This document shows, one piece after another, positions 55,109 through 63,214 of a stretch of 64,000 nt of DNA. Every line of letters starts with the position of its first letter. The stretch's first letter is position 1. Position numbers and translations under genes: made by a program. Source of the DNA: Flavicella sediminum (lineage in GTDB: Bacteria; Bacteroidota; Bacteroidia; Flavobacteriales; Flavobacteriaceae); contig NZ_VDET01000002.1 of the NCBI RefSeq assembly GCF_006381105.1, forward strand, positions 186,001-250,000, given 5' to 3'. The notes under the pieces are model-generated. The model saw only the letters and a list, made by a program, of their open reading frames with translations, ran no database searches and was not told where the DNA came from.

Positions 55109-56602
55109 ATGATTAAGTTTTCTCTACATATGTTCGTTTTAGCGATGGCTATACTTTTTACGTCGTGTAATTTTTCAAGTAAAAATTCAAAAAACACCGC
55201 GACTGATAAAAAGGATAAAATAGCACTTGAAAAACTTCCGAACATTATATATATTCTTGCTGATGACCTTGGCTATGGCGATTTAAGCTGTTATGGGCAA
55301 GAAAAATTCAATACACCTAATATTGACAAATTAGCATCAGAAGGAATTTTATTTACCCAACATTATTCAGGAAGTACTGTTTGTGCTCCTTCTCGTTCGG
55401 CATTACTTACAGGAATGCACACTGGACATACCGTTGTTAGAGGAAATAAAGAAATGGAACCTGAAGGGCAATACCCAATTCCGGACAACACCTACACTTT
55501 AGCAGAAGCTATGAAAACGGCAGGTTATAAAACAGGAGCTTTTGGTAAATGGGGACTTGGATTCCCTGGTTCTGAAGGAGATCCTATCAGCCAAGGTTTT
55601 GATGTGTTTTACGGATACAATTGTCAGCGTTTAGGACATCATTATTTTCCTGATCACCTTTGGTCTAATAAAGATTCTATTGTACTCTCAGGAAATGCAG
55701 GTTTGTTAAGAACAGAATATGCTCCCACTTTAATTCATGATAAAACATTAGAATTTATTGAAAACAATAAGGAAAAACCATTTTTCGCCTATGTTGCCTC
55801 CATTATTCCACATGCAGAATTAGCGGCGCCAGAAGAATTAATGAAAAAATATAGACATAAATTTTTACCTGAAAAAGTATTCAATGGAGTAGATGATGGA
55901 CCAAAATATCGAAAAGGGTCTTATGCGTCTCAAAAAGAATCTCATGCTGCATTTGTTGCAATGATCGATTTATTAGACCAACAGGTAGGAGAAATAATGG
56001 CAAAAATAGAAGAATTAGGAATTGCCGATAACACCATCGTTATCTTTACCTCGGACAATGGGCCGCATAAAGAAGGGGGTGCAGATCCTAAATACTTTAA
56101 TAGCAATGGCGTTTTTAAAGGAACCAAAAGAGATTTATACGAAGGTGGAATTCGTGTTCCTATGATTGCCAAATGGCCTGGAAAAATTAAGCCTGGAAGT
56201 ACTACAGAACACATATCGGCTTTCTGGGATGTTTTTCCAACTTTTGCAACAATAGCAGGCGTAGAAATTCCAAAAAATCTTGACGGAGTCTCCTTTTTAC
56301 CGGTACTTTTAGGTAACAACGAGGCACAAAAACAACACGAGTACTTGTATTGGGAATTCCATGAAAAAGGCGGTCGACAAGCTATTAGAATGGGTGATTG
56401 GAAAGCTGTAAAATACAACGTACTAAAAAAACCAAATGCACAAATGCAACTTTACAATCTTTCAAAGGATGCTGGGGAGACCAACAATGTAGCGAAGCAA
56501 AATCCTGAAATTGTAAAACAAATAGAAGAACTTTTCCTTAGTGCTAGAACACAATCAGAAGTGTTTACGTTCAAACAGGAAACCTTCCTAAACGTAGATT
56601 AG
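55109..56602 (+). CDS. S1-family sulfatase lipoprotein
   Basis: The 497-residue protein has a lipoprotein signal ending ILFTSC (Cys20), metal-binding LADDLGYGD, and the formylglycine motif Cys92-Ala-Pro-Ser-Arg96 (VCAPSRSALLTG), then GKWGLG and FTSDNGPH. It is an arylsulfatase-like S1 enzyme and only distantly related to the sulfatase at 49189..50640, so the two probably remove sulfate from different positions. It is transcribed divergently from the HTCS gene and ends at a strong terminator shared with the fucosidase gene. Confidence 0.94.
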   Translation: MIKFSLHMFVLAMAILFTSCNFSSKNSKNTATDKKDKIALEKLPNIIYILADDLGYGDLSCYGQEKFNTPNIDKLASEGILFTQHYSGSTVCAPSRSALLTGMHTGHTVVRGNKEMEPEGQYPIPDNTYTLAEAMKTAGYKTGAFGKWGLGFPGSEGDPISQGFDVFYGYNCQRLGHHYFPDHLWSNKDSIVLSGNAGLLRTEYAPTLIHDKTLEFIENNKEKPFFAYVASIIPHAELAAPEELMKKYRHKFLPEKVFNGVDDGPKYRKGSYASQKESHAAFVAMIDLLDQQVGEIMAKIEELGIADNTIVIFTSDNGPHKEGGADPKYFNSNGVFKGTKRDLYEGGIRVPMIAKWPGKIKPGSTTEHISAFWDVFPTFATIAGVEIPKNLDGVSFLPVLLGNNEAQKQHEYLYWEFHEKGGRQAIRMGDWKAVKYNVLKKPNAQMQLYNLSKDAGETNNVAKQNPEIVKQIEELFLSARTQSEVFTFKQETFLNVD

Positions 56603-56629
56603 ATTAACGTCCCCTATAATAATTCCCTA

Positions 56630-56685
56630 AAAAAACTCCTACTAGCATTCACTATTTGAAAGCCAGTAGGAGTTCTCATTTTTAA
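56630..56685. terminator. bidirectional terminator between sulfatase and fucosidase genes
   Basis: The 10-bp stem AACTCCTACT (56634-56643) / AGTAGGAGTT (56665-56674) lies between the convergent genes. An A-run lies on the left, which is a T-run on the minus strand, and CTCATTTTT on the right. Confidence 0.82.
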
Positions 56686-56711
56686 GACACCTAACTCATA
56701 AAAATCAGAAG

Positions 56712-58229
56712 CTAAAACAATTCTACTTTATATACAGAAGCAATTTTATTGGTAGATTCTGGTACAATCAGGTTTAAGAAATTTCGGGTAGCTACATAAC
56801 TCAATTCTTCACCGGTTCCCAAATTGATAATGGATTTAATCTTTTTACCTTTTAAAGCCTCTAATCTAATCGGTTCATCTTTTAAAGGATTGTAACCATA
56901 TTGAAAAATATAAATAAATTTCCCTTTTTGGGTAAAACGAAAATCATCTGAAATATAAACGGCTTCTGCTTTGGACTCTTTTTTAGTCATGGTCTTTTCA
57001 AACTCATAACGTGGTCCTTGCCCATATTCTTTATAAGGACGTGTTCCGTAAATAGCTTCTCCGTACACCTTCAACCAATCACCCGCTTCTTTTACAGCTT
57101 GTAATGTTTTAGGATGCCAAGCTCCACTAATATCTGGTCCAATTCCCAACATAAAATTACCGCCCTTAGCCACTACATCAATCAAGGATTCTATAATCCA
57201 TTTCCCATCTCTTAAATATGTTTCATCTGGTTCATAGGCGAAATTTTTTCTTTTGCTTAATGAATAAATTACTTGCCAGGGCATGGTTCCTAAATCTTTG
57301 TTGATGAGATATGGAATTTTATTTTCTGGAGTTTGATAGTCTCCATAATTTCCAATCCCTCGCCATCTTAACAGTACATTTGGTTGAATTTCACGAGCCG
57401 TCCTTGCTACTTTTTGCATGTGATTCCAAGCAAATTTTGGTGCTTTTACATCTAAAGACAACATATCTATAGCTCCATAATTAGTCAGCAACTCTTTAAT
57501 TTGTCCCAAATGTCTGTTCTGAAAACGTTCAAACTCCTTTGGTCGGTTAAAGGGTGTATAATTTCTATCATGAAAATTAAAATCTGCATCATACCAATCA
57601 GAATTTGAATAATACAAGCCCACCTTCAAATCTACTTTTCTTGCAGCATCAACCAATTCTTTGGTAACATCTCGTTGAAAAGGAGTTTCCATAATACTGT
57701 AGGCCAAGTCACAATCTTCAACTTCTCCCGCATGTGCTCCCGTAAAGGCTTTTCTTTTTTGAACTTTTATTTTGGTGTCGTACATCGAAAAACCATCATG
57801 ATGTTTGGCTGTAAAAACAAAAAACTGAAAGCCATTGTCTTTTGCCATATGCATGATAGAATCTGCATTGAATTTATTTGGATACCATCCTTTGTACAAT
57901 TCATGATACCAAGCTAAATCTTCAGCTTTGTTGTTAAATCTATCTTTCAACACCCAAGATTCTTTTCCATGGACTTGGCTATAAATTCCCCAGTGAATTC
58001 GCAACCCGAATTTTAAATCTTTAAAACTTTCAAGTATAGAATCGGGAGCGTGCTTGTAGGTTGATAAATCTGTATTTACCATATTTTGTGTCCACCAAGT
58101 AGAATCAGATCTTCCTTTTATAATTCTGCCATCAGCATCGGGTTGATCACTTGGGGTATTTAAAATTTGTGCTTCACCTGTTTGAAAGAAAAAAACAAGT
58201 GCAATAAGGGGTAAAATTGAATATTTCAT
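56712..58229 (-). CDS. GH29-like alpha-L-fucosidase
   Basis: The 505-residue protein has a signal peptide (cleavage near GEA-Q). The GH29 core follows: FGLRIHWGIYSQVHGKESW (with His79), WYPNKFNADSIMHMAK, FVFTAKHHDGFSMYDTK and KVGLYYSNSDWYD. The nucleophile region, normally WFDG, reads LSLDVKAP, with Asp260 in the expected place. The C-terminal half is a beta-sandwich. It should remove alpha-L-fucose in the periplasm or outside. Together with two sulfatases this suggests a sulfated fucose-containing glycan as substrate. It stands alone on the minus strand, with a loose TTAAAATATTGC element 66 bp upstream. Confidence 0.88.
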   Translation of the reverse strand: MKYSILPLIALVFFFQTGEAQILNTPSDQPDADGRIIKGRSDSTWWTQNMVNTDLSTYKHAPDSILESFKDLKFGLRIHWGIYSQVHGKESWVLKDRFNNKAEDLAWYHELYKGWYPNKFNADSIMHMAKDNGFQFFVFTAKHHDGFSMYDTKIKVQKRKAFTGAHAGEVEDCDLAYSIMETPFQRDVTKELVDAARKVDLKVGLYYSNSDWYDADFNFHDRNYTPFNRPKEFERFQNRHLGQIKELLTNYGAIDMLSLDVKAPKFAWNHMQKVARTAREIQPNVLLRWRGIGNYGDYQTPENKIPYLINKDLGTMPWQVIYSLSKRKNFAYEPDETYLRDGKWIIESLIDVVAKGGNFMLGIGPDISGAWHPKTLQAVKEAGDWLKVYGEAIYGTRPYKEYGQGPRYEFEKTMTKKESKAEAVYISDDFRFTQKGKFIYIFQYGYNPLKDEPIRLEALKGKKIKSIINLGTGEELSYVATRNFLNLIVPESTNKIASVYKVELF

Positions 58230-58294
58230 AAGAAAAATTTAGAAGTCAAAAATAACGGAAATGCCGCTAACTAAGAAATCTTATGCCTCTTAAC

Positions 58295-58306
58295 TTAAAA
58301 TATTGC
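58295..58306 (+). promoter_or_regulatory. weak candidate HTCS operator upstream of the fucosidase gene
   Basis: TTAAAATATTGC differs by one base from TTAAAATGTTGC at 49089-49100 upstream of BspA-like copy 2. It lies about 66 bp before the fucosidase start at 58229. The match is short and could be chance in AT-rich DNA. Confidence 0.25.
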
Positions 58307-58317
58307 TAAAGCTAGAC

Positions 58318-58845
58318 CTATTGACTAAGCAGCAGCAGTTTGTTCAAAGTGTTGTAATTTCTTGTCGTAGCTTTACATTTTAGTTTTTTTTCGAAAAAAT
58401 TATTAGAAAGTTTTGTTTTTCCGTAACCACCTGGACAATGGATGTAAATCGTCGTTTCATTACAAACAAAAGAATCATTAGCTGTATCAATGGAAGCCGC
58501 AGCTAACAGACATTCCTTGTTTGGAGTCCTAGTTAAAAAAGTATAATAACGTTCTTTTGTCGGCTCGTTTTGATAGTTTATAGAAGTACATATTTGAAGT
58601 AGTTCCACTTTACTAAATACCAAAGCCTCTGTTTCAATAGAAAACTCTTGTAGCAATTGTTCTTCTATCAAATTTTTCAAATCGCCTTTAGATAGTTTCG
58701 TCTTTACAATAAGGTTTCCACTTTGAATATAACTTTGGCAGTTTTTAAGCTGATGCTTTGCCAACATTGCTAGTAAATCTTGCATTTTCAAGCGGTTTTT
58801 ACCACTTACATTAATTCCCCTAAGCAAAACAATAAAAGTCGTCAT
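58318..58845 (-). CDS. DUF1697 family protein
   Basis: The 175-residue reading starts MTTFIVLLRGINVSGKNRLKM, the standard DUF1697 beginning, followed by SYIQSGNLIVKTK and a C-terminal ATTRNYNTLNKL. A longer frame from 58908 would run through the terminator hairpin of the next gene and adds an unrelated tail, so 58845 is preferred. The family is widespread and its function unknown. Confidence 0.9.
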   Translation of the reverse strand: MTTFIVLLRGINVSGKNRLKMQDLLAMLAKHQLKNCQSYIQSGNLIVKTKLSKGDLKNLIEEQLLQEFSIETEALVFSKVELLQICTSINYQNEPTKERYYTFLTRTPNKECLLAAASIDTANDSFVCNETTIYIHCPGGYGKTKLSNNFFEKKLKCKATTRNYNTLNKLLLLSQ

Positions 58846-58856
58846 AGGCCAAATAT

Positions 58857-58904
58857 AAAAAAAGCACCTGATAAAAGTAGCTATTTTAATCAGGTGCTTT
58901 TTAA
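58857..58904 (-). terminator. rho-independent terminator after the TIGR00266 gene
   Basis: A strong 14-bp stem around AGCACCTGAT / ATCAGGTGCT (58859-58872 and 58889-58902) has a 16-nt AT-rich loop and a T-run on the minus strand. It lies 10 bp after the stop at 58914. Confidence 0.88.
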
Positions 58905-58913
58905 ACAATTCTT

Positions 58914-59711
58914 TTAATTATTATCTCCGTCTAGAAAACCGCCTAATCCACCTAAAACACTTCCTTCTCCTCTAGTGCTTCCTCCCGTTCTTGGCGCCAA
59001 TGCCAATACTCTACCTGCTAATCTACTAAACGGTAAGGATTGAACAAATACCGTTCCTGGTCCTTGTAGACTGGCAAAAAACAAACCTTCACCCCCAAAA
59101 ATCGTGTTTTTAATACCTCCTACAAATTCAATATCGTAATCCACATCTTTGGTAAAACCTACCAAGCAACCTGTATCTACTTTTAAAACCTCACCTGCCT
59201 GTAAAACTTTTTTAGTAATTGTTCCTCCAGCATGCACAAAGGTCATTCCATCTCCTTCTAATTTTTGCATGATAAAGCCTTCTCCCCCAAAAAGCCCTCT
59301 TCCTAATTTTTTTGAAAATTCAATTCCCACTGAAACTCCTTTGGCGGCACATAAAAAAGCATCTTTCTGACAAATAAATTTTCCTTGGTATTCCGACAAA
59401 TCAATAGCGACAATTCTACCTGGATAAGGAGCCGCAAAAGAAACATGTTTTTTCCCGAATTCTACATTGGTAAAAACCGTCATAAACAAACTTTCCCCGG
59501 TTAACAAACGTTTTCCTGCTGAAAATAATTTTCCTAACACCCCTTCTGTTTGCCCTGAACCATCTCCAAAAATAGTGTTCATCTCAACTCCAGAATCCAT
59601 CATCATAAAACTTCCTGATTCTGCAACAACACTTTCATCTGGATCCAATTCAATTTCTACAAATTGCATTTCTTCTCCGTGTATTTCGTAATCTATTTCA
59701 TGTGCATTCAT
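58914..59711 (-). CDS. TIGR00266/AIM24 family protein
   Basis: The 265-residue protein is a beta-rich, Gly-rich repeat protein with [55 protein letters not shown] and [14 protein letters not shown], matching the TIGR00266 (AIM24, TRAP-like) family. The trimeric beta-barrel fold is known from homologues, but the biochemical role is not. It has no export signal and is likely cytoplasmic. A TAAATTTG box at 59745-59752 on the minus strand may serve as its -7 element. Confidence 0.92.
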   Translation of the reverse strand: MNAHEIDYEIHGEEMQFVEIELDPDESVVAESGSFMMMDSGVEMNTIFGDGSGQTEGVLGKLFSAGKRLLTGESLFMTVFTNVEFGKKHVSFAAPYPGRIVAIDLSEYQGKFICQKDAFLCAAKGVSVGIEFSKKLGRGLFGGEGFIMQKLEGDGMTFVHAGGTITKKVLQAGEVLKVDTGCLVGFTKDVDYDIEFVGGIKNTIFGGEGLFFASLQGPGTVFVQSLPFSRLAGRVLALAPRTGGSTRGEGSVLGGLGGFLDGDNN

Positions 59712-59744
59712 GTTCTTTTAATTTTAATTATTTTTTTTCACGAC

Positions 59745-59752
59745 CAAATTTA
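59745..59752 (-). promoter_or_regulatory. candidate -7 box for the TIGR00266 gene
   Basis: On the minus strand TAAATTTG matches TAnnTTTG, 34 nt before the ATG at 59711. The nearest TTTG upstream is further away than usual. Confidence 0.35.
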
Positions 59753-59810
59753 CCCAAATGCATTCATTCTTAAACCTTCCCAAAAAATTATAACGATTGT
59801 TTAACAAATC

Positions 59811-59847
59811 TTTTGACCATTCAAAAACTTAATCGTAATATTGCAAT
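59811..59847 (+). promoter_or_regulatory. arsR promoter with candidate ArsR operator
   Basis: TTTTG (59811-59815) and TAATATTG (59836-59843), 20 nt apart, resemble the Bacteroidota -33/-7 pair. The -7 box sits inside ATCGTAATATTGCAAT (59832-59847), a near-palindrome matching 12 of 16 bases of its own complement. A copy with 14 of 16 identical bases lies at 60212-60227. Confidence 0.6.
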
Positions 59848-59860
59848 CAAACAATTAAGC

Positions 59861-60193
59861 ATGGGACTAACAAAGACAGAAAAATTTACGGACAAACAAA
59901 ATCAAATTGCACAATTTGCCAAAGTTTTTGGACATCCTGCACGGGTTGCCATCTTGCAACATTTATTCCGAATTGACTCATGTGTTTGTGGCGACTTGGT
60001 TTTAGAGGTAGGATTGGCACAACCTACAATTTCTCAACATTTAAAAGAGCTTAAACAACTAGGTTTAATTAAAGGAAATGTAGAAGGTACTAGTGTTTGC
60101 TATTGTATACACAAGGAAAACTGGACAGCTATGAAAGAAATTATGTCTGAATTTTTAGATCAAGACCTGAGCTTACAACAAGATTGCTGTTAA
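59861..60193 (+). CDS. arsR: ArsR/SmtB family arsenic-responsive repressor
   Basis: The 110-residue winged-helix repressor starts at MGLTKTEKF. It has the family core FGHPARVAILQHL, the metal-site CVC (Cys41, Cys43 in DSCVCGDLV) equivalent to the ELCVCDL motif of E. coli ArsR, and recognition helix QPTISQHLKEL. It ends in CysCys. A longer in-frame start at 59813 is rejected because it would place the operator/promoter inside the coding region. It should repress the ars operon until arsenite binds. The next gene follows after 48 bp, with a second candidate operator in between. Confidence 0.93.
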   Translation: MGLTKTEKFTDKQNQIAQFAKVFGHPARVAILQHLFRIDSCVCGDLVLEVGLAQPTISQHLKELKQLGLIKGNVEGTSVCYCIHKENWTAMKEIMSEFLDQDLSLQQDCC

Positions 60194-60211
60194 AAAAATT
60201 TGAAAACATTC

Positions 60212-60227
60212 ATCGTATTATTACAAT
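60212..60227 (+). promoter_or_regulatory. second candidate ArsR operator
   Basis: ATCGTATTATTACAAT differs from the site upstream of arsR at 2 of 16 positions. It lies 14 nt before the ATG at 60242, so it may control the downstream three genes separately from arsR. Confidence 0.55.
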
Positions 60228-60241
60228 AAATAAAGACTCTT

Positions 60242-60703
60242 ATGAAACTATCAGAAGTAAAAGAAATTTTAAATAAACTAGAAACTATTGGGTTTCAATT
60301 ACCCAACGGAACTTTAGTCCCTAGCAATTTCCACGTAACGGAAGTTGGTAAAATTAGCAAACATTTTATTGATTGCGGAGGAACAGTACGTACAGAAGAA
60401 GTAGCAAACTTTCAACTTTGGAATGCCAACGATTACGACCACAGATTGCATCCAGAAAAATTGATTCATATTATTGAACTTTCTGAAAAAACATTGGCTA
60501 TTGGAGATTTAGAAATTGAAGTAGAGTACCAAGCAGAAACTATTGGAAAATTTGGATTGGATTTTGACGGAAAAAACTTCTTGTTAACTTCTAAACAAAC
60601 AGATTGTTTGGCTAAAGACCAATGTGGTATTCCTGAAGAAAAATTAGAAATCATATCAACACCTGCAGCAAACACCTGCACTCCAGGAGGTGGCTGTTGC
60701 TAA
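60242..60703 (+). CDS. DUF6428-like protein of the ars operon
   Basis: The 153-residue protein begins MKLSEVKEILNKLETIGFQLPNG, contains FHVTEVGKISKHFIDCGGTVR and YDHRLHPEKL, and ends in a Cys-rich tail (CTPGGGCC). I place it in the DUF6428 family seen in Bacteroidota ars operons. The Cys tail, plus further Cys residues near the C-terminus (TDCLAKDQC), could bind arsenite or a metal, but this is inferred. It follows arsR and precedes the arsenate reductase by 28 bp. Confidence 0.75.
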   Translation: MKLSEVKEILNKLETIGFQLPNGTLVPSNFHVTEVGKISKHFIDCGGTVRTEEVANFQLWNANDYDHRLHPEKLIHIIELSEKTLAIGDLEIEVEYQAETIGKFGLDFDGKNFLLTSKQTDCLAKDQCGIPEEKLEIISTPAANTCTPGGGCC

Positions 60704-60731
60704 TATTTATTAAATAGATAATTCCTTACAA

Positions 60732-61349
60732 ATGTCCGTATTTAGCAAAATCGAAGAAACAATTGCCTCTTTTACTGTTGAAAATATTTCAGCAGAGCGC
60801 AAAGAAACACTACAACCTTTGGTTGAGTTTATTCAAAAGAAAACCACTGAACAACAAGAAATTCGTTTGAATTTTATTTGTACCCACAATTCTCGTAGAA
60901 GTCACTTGTCTCAAATTTGGGCGCAAACCATGGCGCATTACTTCCATATTTCTAATGTGTATTGTTATTCTAGCGGCACCGAGGCTACGGCCTTGTTTCC
61001 TGTTATTGCATCCACATTAGAAGCTACAGGTTTTCAAATAAACACACTGTCAGAAGGCAAAAACCCAATTTATGCCATCAAATTTGCGAGTAATCAATTT
61101 CCTGTGATCGGATTTTCAAAAACCATTGACGACGATTTTAATCCTAGTTCTGAATTTGCAGCTATTATGACGTGTTCACAAGCCGATGGAGGTTGCCCAT
61201 TTATTGCAGGAGCAGAAAAGCGTATTCCGGTAACCTTTGAAGATCCAAAAGCATTTGACAACACTCCACAACAAGCTGAAAAATACCAAGAAAGAAGTCT
61301 GCAAATTGCAACGGATTTATTTTACGTCTTTTCACAAATAAACAAGTAA
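60732..61349 (+). CDS. arsC: arsenate reductase of the low-molecular-weight phosphatase fold
   Basis: The 205-residue protein has an N-terminal helical extension (about 1-45), then the phosphatase-fold P-loop Cys50-THNSR-Arg56 ([10 protein letters not shown]). A redox Cys pair lies in [11 protein letters not shown] (Cys145, Cys152), as in thioredoxin-linked ArsC enzymes. It should reduce arsenate to arsenite for export by the Acr3 protein encoded 2 bp downstream. The P-loop differs from the usual CxGNxCR form, so direct phosphatase activity cannot be excluded. Confidence 0.88.
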   Translation: MSVFSKIEETIASFTVENISAERKETLQPLVEFIQKKTTEQQEIRLNFICTHNSRRSHLSQIWAQTMAHYFHISNVYCYSSGTEATALFPVIASTLEATGFQINTLSEGKNPIYAIKFASNQFPVIGFSKTIDDDFNPSSEFAAIMTCSQADGGCPFIAGAEKRIPVTFEDPKAFDNTPQQAEKYQERSLQIATDLFYVFSQINK

Positions 61350-61351
61350 CC

Positions 61352-62386
61352 ATGGCTACTAAAAAATTAAGTTTCTTAGACAGAAATCTGACTCTATGGA
61401 TATTTGTCGCCATGCTGATTGGTGTAGGTATTGGCTATTTTTTTCCTTCATTTCCCAATACTATTAATTCCCTTAGCAGTGGAACGACCAATATTCCTAT
61501 TGCGGTTGGATTGCTATTAATGATGTATCCGCCTTTGGCAAAAGTGAATTACGCACTTTTACCCAAAGTGTTTAAAAATGTAAAAATACTCTCCATTTCC
61601 TTACTTCTCAATTGGATCATTGGTCCTATTTTGATGTTTGTATTGGCCATCACTTTTTTAAGAGACTATCCGGAATACATGGTGGGCTTAATACTAATTG
61701 GTTTGGCCCGTTGCATTGCCATGGTTTTGGTATGGAACGACCTTGCCGAAGGAAGCAGTGAATACGGTGCAGGTTTGGTTGCTTTAAACAGTGTTTTTCA
61801 AGTATTTGCCTATAGTTTTTATGCTTGGTTATTCATTACCATACTTCCGCCATATTTTGGTTTCGAAGGCGCTATTGTAGACATTTCAATTGCAACCATT
61901 GCCGAAAGTGTAGCCATTTATTTAGGAATTCCTTTTGTCTTAGGTATTTTAAGTAGAAGTATTTTGGTGAAACTAAAAGGTGAAGACTGGTATACCCAAA
62001 AATTTATTCCAAGCATCTCTCCACTGACGTTAATTGCTTTATTATTTACCATTGTGGTAATGTTTTCTTTAAAAGGAGAATTGATTGTGGAAATTCCTAT
62101 GGATGTGCTTATTATAGCAGTTCCTATGCTTATTTATTTTAGCTTAATGTTTGTTATCGGATTTTTCTTTACCAAAGCCACGGGAGCTAGTTACGACAAA
62201 ACAGCCGCGGTAGCCTTTACGGCAGCTGGTAATAATTTTGAACTGGCCATCGCTGTAGCAATTGCTGTTTTTGGTTTGAATTCTGGTCAGGCCTTTACCG
62301 GTGTTATTGGTCCCTTAGTGGAAGTGCCGGCTTTAATTTTATTAGTCCGTGTTTCTTTTTGGTTCCGAAAAAAATATTACAGTTAA
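61352..62386 (+). CDS. acr3: Acr3-type arsenite efflux permease
   Basis: The 344-residue membrane protein has ten or so helices and the Acr3 features [31 protein letters not shown] (with the conserved functional Cys) and [19 protein letters not shown]. It exports arsenite using the proton gradient. The family is distinct from ArsB. It is the last gene of the ars operon and is followed by a terminator. Confidence 0.96.
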   Translation: MATKKLSFLDRNLTLWIFVAMLIGVGIGYFFPSFPNTINSLSSGTTNIPIAVGLLLMMYPPLAKVNYALLPKVFKNVKILSISLLLNWIIGPILMFVLAITFLRDYPEYMVGLILIGLARCIAMVLVWNDLAEGSSEYGAGLVALNSVFQVFAYSFYAWLFITILPPYFGFEGAIVDISIATIAESVAIYLGIPFVLGILSRSILVKLKGEDWYTQKFIPSISPLTLIALLFTIVVMFSLKGELIVEIPMDVLIIAVPMLIYFSLMFVIGFFFTKATGASYDKTAAVAFTAAGNNFELAIAVAIAVFGLNSGQAFTGVIGPLVEVPALILLVRVSFWFRKKYYS

Positions 62387-62406
62387 ACTAATTGAATATA
62401 ATTCTC

Positions 62407-62456
62407 ATAAAAAACCAGTAGTTTCTATTTTAAGGAACTACTGGTTTTTTGTTTTT
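62407..62456 (+). terminator. rho-independent terminator after acr3
   Basis: A stem near AAACCAGTAGTT / AACTACTGGTTT (about 62411-62448) with a short AT-rich loop is followed by a T-run. It is positioned 20 bp after the acr3 stop and may also serve the minus-strand DUF4442 gene. Confidence 0.85.
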
Positions 62457-62482
62457 GTAAAAAGAATAACTATGCTAGTATT

Positions 62483-62944
62483 TTAAGCTTTCGCCTTCAA
62501 TTTGATACTCCAATTGTAATGAAACTTTGAAACTATAGCCCCCGATTCGTCTGTACCTTCAGACACCAAGGTAATTTGTTCAGAATCTCCAGTTGCAATT
62601 GTCTTGGCAATTGCCTTTTTTAATTCTTCACCACAAACACATGAAAAACTAATTTTCCCAACAGCTTTTTTGGTGAACTCGCCTTGCTGCCCAACCACTA
62701 ACATGGATATTTTCTTTTTTGATTTTGCAATTTCTTGCATCATCAAAACTCCTGTTGCCAATTCTGAAGCCATGCCTTGTGTTGCCCAATACATCGATTT
62801 AAACGGATTTTGATTGATCCATTGAAAACGAACTCCCACCTCAACGCTCGTTTCTGTAATATCTTTTACTCGTACACCCGACAAATAAGCGGATGGAATT
62901 TTAAATAAAAGAAACCAATTTAATTTTCTGGGTGTGAATGTCAT
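62483..62944 (-). CDS. DUF4442 hotdog-fold protein
   Basis: The 153-residue protein has the thioesterase-like DUF4442 pattern: a conserved WFLLFKIPSAYLSGVRV start, NPFKSMYWATQGMASELATG in the central helix, and a C-terminal beta region. Related hotdog proteins bind or hydrolyse acyl-CoA, but no specific activity is known. It is a single gene between convergent acr3 and the DUF4870-PadR pair. Confidence 0.9.
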   Translation of the reverse strand: MTFTPRKLNWFLLFKIPSAYLSGVRVKDITETSVEVGVRFQWINQNPFKSMYWATQGMASELATGVLMMQEIAKSKKKISMLVVGQQGEFTKKAVGKISFSCVCGEELKKAIAKTIATGDSEQITLVSEGTDESGAIVSKFHYNWSIKLKAKA

Positions 62945-63142
62945 CGTTTAAAATTTTAAGACAAGTTATAAAAAAAAACGAAGCAATTTGAAGCTATTTT
63001 TTATAGAAAAAAAACGCTATTTACTAGTAAAAGCACAAAATTTAAAAAACAAACTATTTTTATATTCAATTCATAAAATCTCTACAGCCCTTATTAACAG
63101 TAACAACGTACCTGAATTAAAAAAACACCTTAAAAAATAAAC

Positions 63143-63183
63143 AGTACTATGCTTTGCATAATACTATATAGTTTATATATTTG
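63143..63183 (+). promoter_or_regulatory. promoter and PadR-type operator of the DUF4870-padR pair
   Basis: TTTG (63153-63156), 19 nt, then TATATTTG (63176-63183) is a perfect Bacteroidota promoter. The -33 TTTG lies in the centre of a palindrome with arms AGTACTATGC (63143-63152) and GCATAATACT (63156-63165), 9 of 10 matching. A bound dimer would cover the -33 box, which suggests autoregulation by the PadR protein encoded in the same unit. Confidence 0.65.
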
Positions 63184-63214
63184 TACCATAATCAAAACAC
63201 TAATTGTAAAAATC

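Noticed and set aside
58846-58908. N-terminal extension of the DUF1697 protein
   Set aside because: The segment is the terminator hairpin of the neighbouring TIGR00266 gene, and the family begins at MTTFIVLLRG.
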